NCBI GenBank assembly: GCA_009733775.1
Contig: WOGZ01000290.1
Span: 1 to 42,059, forward strand
Length of the DNA: 42,059 nucleotides
Direction: 5' to 3'
From: Alectoria sarmentosa
Taxonomy: Eukaryota; Ascomycota; Lecanoromycetes; Lecanorales; Parmeliaceae
Position numbers and translations under genes: made by a program. The notes beneath the pieces are model-generated. The model made no database searches. It was given only the letters and a program-made list of their open reading frames with translations, and had not been told where the DNA came from. This document shows positions 35,817 to 42,059 of the stretch, in pieces; within the stretch, counting starts at the first letter, position 1; every line of letters starts with the position of its first letter.

Positions 35817-35960
35817 TGTTAAAATTCGGATCATGTGACGTTAAGCCTTGACGGTCACGTGCGCATTAATATGCACTTAATGCGCTCGTATATAAATCGT
35901 TCTTTCTTTCGTAATACTCTTAAAGTAATACAATTAAGTGTTTTATTTCATATTTTGACA
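35817..35960 (+). repeat. 144-bp 3' LTR of copia element C
   Basis: TGTTAAAATTCGG to TTTTGACA, after the polypurine tract at 35806-35816 and before AAATC. CACGTG hairpin and TATATAAA are recognisable. Confidence 0.94.
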
Positions 35961-37242
35961 AAATCAACGAATATTAAAGATAATCGAAAACGTGAATTTT
36001 TATATTATTGAGCATTTAAATTTGATATTTATTAACATTTTTTCGATTTTTTGCAAAAGACTTTATTTTTTATAGTTATTTTATTCGTTTTATTGAAAAG
36101 AGATGTTTATAAATGAATAATTCAATTGAAAAAGCCTTTTGCACACGCTTAAATCGTTAAATAATATCTCATCTATCGAATAAACCTATATGATTTAATT
36201 AAATAACGATTCGATTTATAAAAATAGAAAATGATAATTCGTTATAATCGAGGAATTCAAATTGTCACACATTATATTAATGATTTCGTTTTAATATATT
36301 AAAAGAATATAAAAAAGTTGAAGGCACGTTGAAAGAATTCGTTTTAAATTAAAAATTACGGCGATTCTCATAAACGATCTTTTACATTTATATAATTAAA
36401 TGATCAAAAAATCAAGCATTTATATCATAATAATTATTTAAAATAATTCGTTTCGCGATCAGGCTATCTCGCCGAAGCTTTTAATACATTTTTTTTTTCA
36501 TTTCAAATCGTACGTTATAAACGAACACGTTATTTCCTTTTTATCGAACACTTTTAAAAATGAATTTTGTTAACTTAAAGAATTTTACGTATTAATCGAA
36601 TATTAACCGACTCGTATGTGAAAAATTTTCAAAATCTATTTTAAAAATGCGCCCGAAAAGAATATTGATGTTTTTTGAAATTTGTTAAAACATTTCCCGA
36701 AACATTTTATGAAAAGGTTTTTGTTTATAAAAGACTTTAATTTTATTATGAAAGCAAATGTTTTTATTAAAAAAAAAATCTCTTGCAAAAGGAAAATCGA
36801 ATATAAATTTTGAAAAAGATGTTAATGTTTTTAAAGAAAAGAAATGTTTATGTTTAGAAACAGAAAAGAATTATCGAAACATTTTTCAAAACGTTTTTCG
36901 ATATAACCTTTAAAGTATTCTTCAAAACGATCATCGAGATTTTCTTTAAAAATACTTTCCTTTTTTTTTTTATGAAACGAATTTTCAAAACGTCTTTTTT
37001 TGCTATAATGCATCAAAAAAGAAATTTTCGATGCTTCAAAACCTTTTACAAAAAAAAGATTTCGAACAAATTATGAAAGATATATCGAAAAAGACTTCTG
37101 AATAGCAGATTCCTTGATGTTTTTCGAAGCATACATCCATAAAAGAATATTTTACAACGTCGAAACGAAATTCTGTGTTACAATGCTTGAACTTACGTGT
37201 TTATATAAGACTTTTGTTTTTTTGACTTTATGATCGCGGGGG
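35961..37242 (+). pseudogene. Ty3/gypsy integrase C-terminus, last part of G1
   Basis: With C removed, the frame continues without a shift: stop-NQRILKIIENVNFYIIEHLNL. From about 36240 to 36486 one frame reads the C-terminal domain of gypsy integrase: INDFVLIY, KLKAR, KNYGDSHKRSFTF, NNYLK and FVSRSGYLAEAF, with stops at Gln and Trp positions. After about 36500 a low-complexity Lys/Phe/Asn-rich tail may still be coding, but I do not recognise it. The minus frame 36831-37016 lies antisense to it. GCGGGGG at 37237-37243 is a possible polypurine tract. No intact product. Confidence 0.8.
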
Positions 37243-37260
37243 CTTAATCTTATTTGTTTC

Positions 37261-37416
37261 GTAATAATTAACAGAGACGACTTGAAAGCCTTTAGCAGTA
37301 ATTATATGTAGCATAACGTCTTAATTTTAAAGGGGTATATGTAGCTGCTGCAGGCTTTCTAGAAATATCATCCTCTTCTACCCAAAAGAACCGTGTTTCT
37401 ATTCGATCCGATTTCT
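37261..37416 (+). repeat. Candidate gypsy 3' LTR of G1
   Basis: About 150 bp match 38966-39118 (GGGTATATGTA, then TTCTACCCA, then CGTGTTTCT). The match ends at GATTTCT in both. It lies just after the G1 integrase end and a G-rich purine run. The left edge is uncertain and may be near 37243. The terminal bases are not a clear TG...CA, so boundaries are approximate. Confidence 0.65.
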
Positions 37417-38958
37417 CGCTCTCACAAATTCATTCACATTATTAAATTAATTTTTTAACATTATTAAAATTTAAATTCTTTTTTAAACATATATGATATT
37501 ATATAGAAATAATTAATAACTTCGTTATCGTTAACGAAAAATAAAAATATATCATTTTCATTTTTTTTTTTTTTTTTTCAATTTTATTATAATAATTATA
37601 AAGATTTTAAAATATAATTAATTTAACGTGTAAAGTGTAATAATTATAAATTAATCATTATTATAACGTGTATTAAATTTATATTTTTAAATTTAACGCA
37701 CATTATGAGAATATTTTTTGCGAATTGAATTTATATAATATTAAGATTATTAATAATTTTATTGATTATAATTATTATATTAAAGTTTATAATAAAATAT
37801 AAATTAATGTTTTTAATTTTATTTTTATTCACAAAATAACAAAAGTGTAAATTTCGAGTTATATCTCGAATTGTATTATCTTATATCAATTTATAATACT
37901 TTTTATTCAATTCATTTTTAATCTTAATTAATATTTTTAAAAAGCGAAAAGCGTATTTAAAAAGAAATATTATAAAGATGTTAATAATTATAATCTTATT
38001 TTTCATCGATAAATAATATCACGTTTATGCTTTTATCGATGTTTTGATTTTTATTAATATTCTTATTTAAAATATATTAAATTAATATTTTATTATGATG
38101 TTAATAAAAATATTTAAATATTTATAAAAATTATTCGAGAAGATTTTTTTGACGTTTTTAAATCGAACTCGAATTAATTATCTTTTCAATATATAAAATA
38201 TATAACTTTATTCAATTAATTTTAACGTTTATGATTTTATAATAAATCTCGAAAGTCGTTATTAACGCGTCGATTTCGGTTTACATTTAAATAATAATTA
38301 TTATATTATTCGTATATATAATTGTTTTTAATTGCACGATTTTCATTTTAATTTTCGATATAATTAAATTTAAGATTATATAACGCGTAAGATTTTCGAT
38401 AACGATTATAAAAAAAATATAATTTAATAAATCTTTTGAATATAAATTATATCGAATTCATAAAATCTTTTCAAAATAATTATTAATAAGTATTTTGATT
38501 TTACGTTTCGATAAAGAAGGCGAACTCAAAAAATATATTTTGTTAATATTTTAAATTTAATTAACATCGCAAAGAGAAACTCATAATTAATTTTATTATA
38601 TATTTTTTTTTAATTCAAAAAAATGATCATTAATCTCGATTTTTATCTCGCGAACTTTATTATAATTTTATATTTAATTATCAAATTTTAAACAATTTTG
38701 ACATTATCATCGATAAATCTTTTAAATAAAAAAATCGATTATTGTGAATTAATGATTTTTTTTAAAATCGCGATTAATTTTTACATTAATATATTCGTAA
38801 ATAATTTATAATTCACGTTTATTATAAATAAAAAGCGATAATTTCGAATATTCGTTTATTTTCTTTTATTTTTAAATAAAAAAGTGAAAATATTATTCGT
38901 TTAACGTTTTAATAACGTTCTTTTATTTTAAATGTTATTAAAAAATCTCATTAACGTT
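37417..38958. other. Extremely AT-rich spacer, no gene recognised
   Basis: Lies between the 3' LTR of G1 and the 5' LTR of F2. It contains poly-T and poly-A tracts (for example about 37561-37579). I found no match to the copia or gypsy families here and no open frame worth naming; 38500-38950 is less depleted of stops if TAA is read as former CAA, but I could not identify it. Probably an old, fully degraded repeat or host spacer. Confidence 0.5.
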
Positions 38959-39118
38959 TACACGATTAATTGATAGAGGCGATTTGAAAGTCTTTTGCAA
39001 CTAGGCTTTACATAGTTAGACGTCTTGACTGGAGAGGGTATATGTAACTGCAGAAAGCTTTTTAGAAAATCATCCCTTCTACCCACAAGAATCGTGTTTC
39101 TTTGTCTCATCTGATTTC
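38959..39118 (+). repeat. Candidate gypsy 5' LTR of F2
   Basis: Direct repeat of 37261-37416. The similarity stops where TGGTGAACG begins (39119), as expected for a 5' LTR followed by a primer-binding site. Clearly less mutated than the gag downstream. Its left edge could be about 15 bp further left. Confidence 0.65.
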
Positions 39119-39137
39119 TGGTGAACGTGCACGGAGT
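39119..39137 (+). other. Possible primer-binding site of F2
   Basis: TGGTGAACGTGCACGGAGT follows the LTR similarity break. TGG would pair with a tRNA 3' CCA end. I could not match it to a particular tRNA, so this rests on position and the TGG start. Confidence 0.4.
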
Positions 39138-39662
39138 CCGTTGATGTGGTTTTGAAATCGATCGTTTTTTTCGTCTTTTAAGTCATCTCCAGTCGTTCTC
39201 ATAGTATTTCTGCCTGCTTCAGTCGGAGAAATCTCAATCATTCATTCCTTTACCCCATCAAGAAGTTTTTTGCCATAGGCTTTTTTTTATTACTTTCGAA
39301 GCCATTGTCATAGGTTTACAGCAGCTTCCGAAGCCTGTTGCAAACCTGCATCACCGTCTTTTCATTTTATACAAGCAAGCCTGTTATTATCAAGTCCTAA
39401 CTTGCCGAAAGCCTGTTGCAGCCTCTTTCACAGTCGTTACATCATCAAAATCGTGACCTTCTCAAACAGTTCACATCAGCCTTTCAGAAGTCTCCTCGAA
39501 GAATTGGCATTCCATTACACTCTTGATTATCTTAACTTCACGAGAAATTTATCGAATTATAGTTCGAAAGTTTCTTTTAAAAGCTCCTTTTCTTATTACG
39601 AAAGCATTCCTTTAAATCATTTCGAAGAAACTTTAATATTCTTTCAAATTACGGTAACAATT
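39138..39662 (+). other. Leader of gypsy element F2, mostly unmutated
   Basis: Ordinary base composition with many CpA and CpT up to about 39540, including several near-copies of AAGCCTGTTGCA. Then composition falls to the AT-rich level. The open frame from 39402 runs into gag and may be fortuitous upstream of 39663; I cannot exclude an earlier gag start. Confidence 0.55.
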
Positions 39663-41845
39663 ATGTCACGTTTTATCTTTGCTCTATGTGACATCTTTTC
39701 AAACATTATCGATGTTATAATTGTTAAATGATTAAACAAATTTAATTATAAGATGAAGAATTATTAAAATAACGAAGATTGATTCTTTTTTACGAAATAT
39801 TTTGATTATTTCAATCTGTTTTTAATAAAAGACGTTATTAAGTAATTCGAATAAGATTTAAATGCTCGTCGTTTTTTTATAAAAACAAAATTAACATTTA
39901 TATATGTTATCGTCGATAATTTTCGAATCGTATTTTGGGATATTTTCTCGTTAAAAGAAATTGAAATCTCATTTATATTATTTAAGATAAAATTTATCGA
40001 ATTACATCAACGCTTTAACGAGCTTTTATCGATATATTATAAAAAAATTTGTAATTTTATTAAAAATGTGAATATTAAAAATCGTTTAATTTCAATATCA
40101 ATCTTTTTCGAATTTAATTTTTTGAAATCAATTTTCCTAAATATCGTTTTTCGAGCATTTATTTGAGACTTAATTAATTTTAAAATTCGTAAAAAAATTA
40201 TTCGAAATATGATATAAATTAATTAATCTTTATTGAAAATCTATAATTTAATAGAAGAAGCACGTCGAAATAACCTTGAAATTCAAAAATTATTAAACGA
40301 AAAAATTAAGATCAATGAATTTTAATTTTATAAATTTTTCGTGCAAAAGAATTTATTTTATTAATAAATCGTTTTTCTCTTAATTGTTTATTAAGTTTTT
40401 AAAATCTTTTATAAATAAATTTCATAATATTAAATTTAATCTTTTTATATAAATTTATTTTAACAAAAATCGTTTTCGAAATATAATTTGCAATAAACTT
40501 TTTAATATAAACTTAAATATTCGAAATTTAATGCAAATTATCACGTTTTCGCTCAAAATCTTAATCGAATAAACGTTGAAAAAAACAACGAAGGCAATTC
40601 GAGTAATCGTTTTCATAACTCTTAATCTATTGCGAAAAAAAATCTTAATCGATTTATATCGAAATTTTTTTACATTAATGACATTTTCTCGTGATTTTTA
40701 CACGAAGAATAAATCGCTATATGTTAAATGTGAGACGATAAATTATGAATTTTCTATTTATATTAAAGCATTTTTATTTATATAAAAACAATTATACTTA
40801 CGCATAATTGTTTTTGATAATAATTTTCAATCAAATTTTATTTTTATAAAATTTGATAAATATAAAAAAAATGTGAAATTTTATAAAATTTTAATAAAAA
40901 CTTTATTGAAAACTTTTTTAATTTTCGACGTAAGTTAATTTATATCATTAAATTCATCGATTAATTTTTATATTATGTTTTTAAGATTAAATTTAATAAC
41001 TTTTAAAGTTATTAAATTAAGTCGCTCTTTTTTTATTATAAATGTTTAAATTATAAAACATTTTTGAATAAAGGTTTTGACCCGAATAAAAGGACTCATA
41101 TCGAAGAATTTAAAAAAAATAACTCATTATAACCTGCGGTCGATCCTTTTTTATAATAATAAAAAAAGCGATCGAAGCGTCTACCTTAAGCTCAACCTTA
41201 ACAATTATCATTTATTTAAACAATTTCGATCGTATCATAGCAACCTTTGAATTAAGAATTTGATTTTTAAATCTCTCATTAATTTTAAGCTGCTCTGTTA
41301 AAGCCTTCGATAAAAATTTCAAAAATCGTTGAAAATCATTTTAAAAGAAAAAATAAAAAGCGTGTCGAGAAAAAAGTTGAATCACAACCTTTAATGAGAA
41401 TGTTTAATAGATTTATTTATAATACCCTCATATTTATACGTCAAATTCTTTAAAATAATCATGTTAATTTATTTTGATTTGACTTTATAACGTGATCATC
41501 GATCGCTTATAAAAAACTTAAGCGTTTTTGTATTAAGATGTTCAAGAAGCGTATTTCGAAGTCTTTCGCAATTATTCAAATATTCGAAATCTTTCAATTT
41601 ACAATCGAGTAACAGCTATCGCAAATGCTTATAATTTCATTTTAAAATATTTTATAAACATTTCAACTTATAATGTTTTAACTCATTACGTAACAACTTT
41701 TCTTTTCGATTTTTTGATTTTAATAATCTATCGCGATACGTGTTTATAACACGAAAGTCTTTATTACGAAAATTAAAAAATATATTCGATTTTTAAGCTC
41801 ATTGATCGACGTTGATAAAATCTTTCGTATATTTACGATACTAAG
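39663..41845 (+). pseudogene. Ty3/gypsy Gag of F2, decayed
   Basis: Start proposed at the ATG at 39663 (MSRF). The frame then reads as a fungal Ty3/gypsy retrotransposon Gag: stop-LNKFNYKMKNY, FIELHQRFNELLSIYYKKI, FRAFI-stop-DLINF, KIYNLIEEARRNNLEIQKLL, with stops where Trp and Gln belong. A CCHC zinc knuckle lies at 40720-40761 in open frame 40576-40785 and is damaged (Tyr, Cys, Tyr, Tyr). Around 41370-41560 a second recognisable stretch (KKRVEKKVES, ELKRFCIKMFKKR-like) follows. 41766-41845 matches the start of G1 at 16957-17030. Coding homology ends near 41845. Confidence 0.85.
40720..40761 (+). other. Mutated CCHC zinc knuckle of Gag
   Basis: Residues Y, C, Y, Y stand at the exact C-x2-C-x4-H-x4-C spacing. 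Cys-to-Tyr (TGT to TAT) is a G-to-A change and His-to-Tyr (CAT or CAC to TAT or TAC) a C-to-T change, so three of four zinc ligands were lost by transitions. Confidence 0.75.
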
Positions 41846-42059
41846 ATGGCCGTCACACAAGTTTAACATCCGATGTATATCCGATGATCATCCGATGTTC
41901 ACCCGATGGTGGTTTTCCATCAGATATACGATGGTTGAAAAGCCGCTATACATCTTTAAGAGGTTTTCAAACGACTGTTCAGCGGCTGTCAAATCATCGT
42001 CAAACCGTTACCATTTAGGAAGGAGCATCACATACCCATAAGTCATCGCAATCACATTT
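41846..42059. other. Unmutated sequence interrupting F2, runs off the window
   Basis: Composition changes abruptly to normal. It holds several CCGATG words (three as ATCCGATG, one as ACCCGATG) within about 50 bp, then CCATCAGATATACGATGG, a near palindrome. It could be the terminal part of a DNA transposon with subterminal repeats, a young insertion, or host DNA next to a truncated F2. The plus frame 41802-42041 crosses the boundary and is chimeric. Confidence 0.45.

Larger units (their letters stand above)
28092..35960 (+). mobile_element. Full-length Ty1/copia element C, 7,869 bp
   Basis: 144-bp LTRs at 28092-28235 and 35817-35960. Flanks AAATT (28087-28091) and AAATC (35961-35965) are a target duplication with one C/T difference. 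Primer-binding site and polypurine tract are in place. It includes a 258-bp foreign insertion (30102-30359) with its own 5-bp duplication; without these 263 bp C is 7,606 bp. It is inserted in the integrase of G1 and heavily mutated. Confidence 0.95.

Noticed and set aside
36831..37016. Minus-strand Lys/Glu-rich frame
   Set aside because: Antisense to the tail of the G1 polyprotein; its charged composition comes from TTC/TTT repeats on the plus strand.
37261..39118. Possible single short LTR element (two direct repeats 1.7 kb apart)
   Set aside because: The left repeat follows the gypsy integrase C-terminus and the right one precedes a possible primer site and gag, so they are better read as the 3' LTR of G1 and the 5' LTR of F2.
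1..42059. Mitochondrial origin suggested by the very high AT content
   Set aside because: Full-length LTR retrotransposons with target duplications, transition-type decay and no mitochondrial genes or tRNAs point to nuclear heterochromatin.

Overview
The window looks like nuclear DNA of a filamentous ascomycete (Pezizomycotina-type), from an AT-rich, gene-free isochore made of nested LTR retrotransposons wrecked by RIP-like C-to-T / G-to-A mutation. I see no intact host gene and no tRNA, rRNA or CRISPR array. The organism is inferred from the element families (Ty1/copia with a PBS matching the anticodon arm of initiator-Met tRNA; Ty3/gypsy with a CCHC Gag) and the mutation style, not from a host marker. 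The short open frames are pieces of decayed gag-pol or antisense shadows.

Layout. (1) 1-3186: 3' half of a plus-strand copia element (E; RT and RNase H remnants, 125-bp 3' LTR). (2) 3187-3965: T-rich spacer plus a less mutated island of unknown nature. (3) 3966-7819 and 15506-16348: a minus-strand copia element D, truncated in RT, with its 125-bp 5' LTR at 16224-16348; it is split by element A. (4) 7820-15505: full-length copia element A (+), 144-bp LTRs, TSD GAATT. (5) 16349-16951: 5' LTR and leader of another minus-strand copia copy, D', apparently the target of D. (6) 16952-20520, 28041-28091 and 35961-37416: one Ty3/gypsy element (G1, +) split by copia element B (20521-28040, minus, TSD GATTG/AATTG) and copia element C (28092-35960, plus, TSD AAATT/AAATC). 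B and C sit 51 bp apart inside the G1 integrase, and its frame is restored when both are removed. C carries a 258-bp unmutated TG...CA insertion with an ATCAT duplication, probably a solo LTR. (7) 37417-38958: very AT-rich spacer. (8) 38959-41845: 5' LTR, leader and gag of a second gypsy copy (F2), ending in a less mutated sequence (41846-42059) that runs off the window.

Order of events read from the nesting: G1, then D' into G1, D into D', A into D; separately B and C into G1, and the solo LTR into C. All three full-length copia copies belong to one family: 144-bp LTR with a TATA box and a CACGTG hairpin, PBS, about 1 kb leader, gag with acidic and basic repeats, integrase, RT, RNase H, a 3' region with a variable 52-bp minisatellite, and a polypurine tract. 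None can encode a working protein: sense Gln and Trp codons have become stops and key residues are lost (RT Asp to Asn; zinc-knuckle Cys and His to Tyr).

I found no convincing new biological system. The most interesting items are the precise nested stratigraphy, a mutation pattern that spares CpG, the conserved 3' block and minisatellite of the copia family, and the few unmutated islands.
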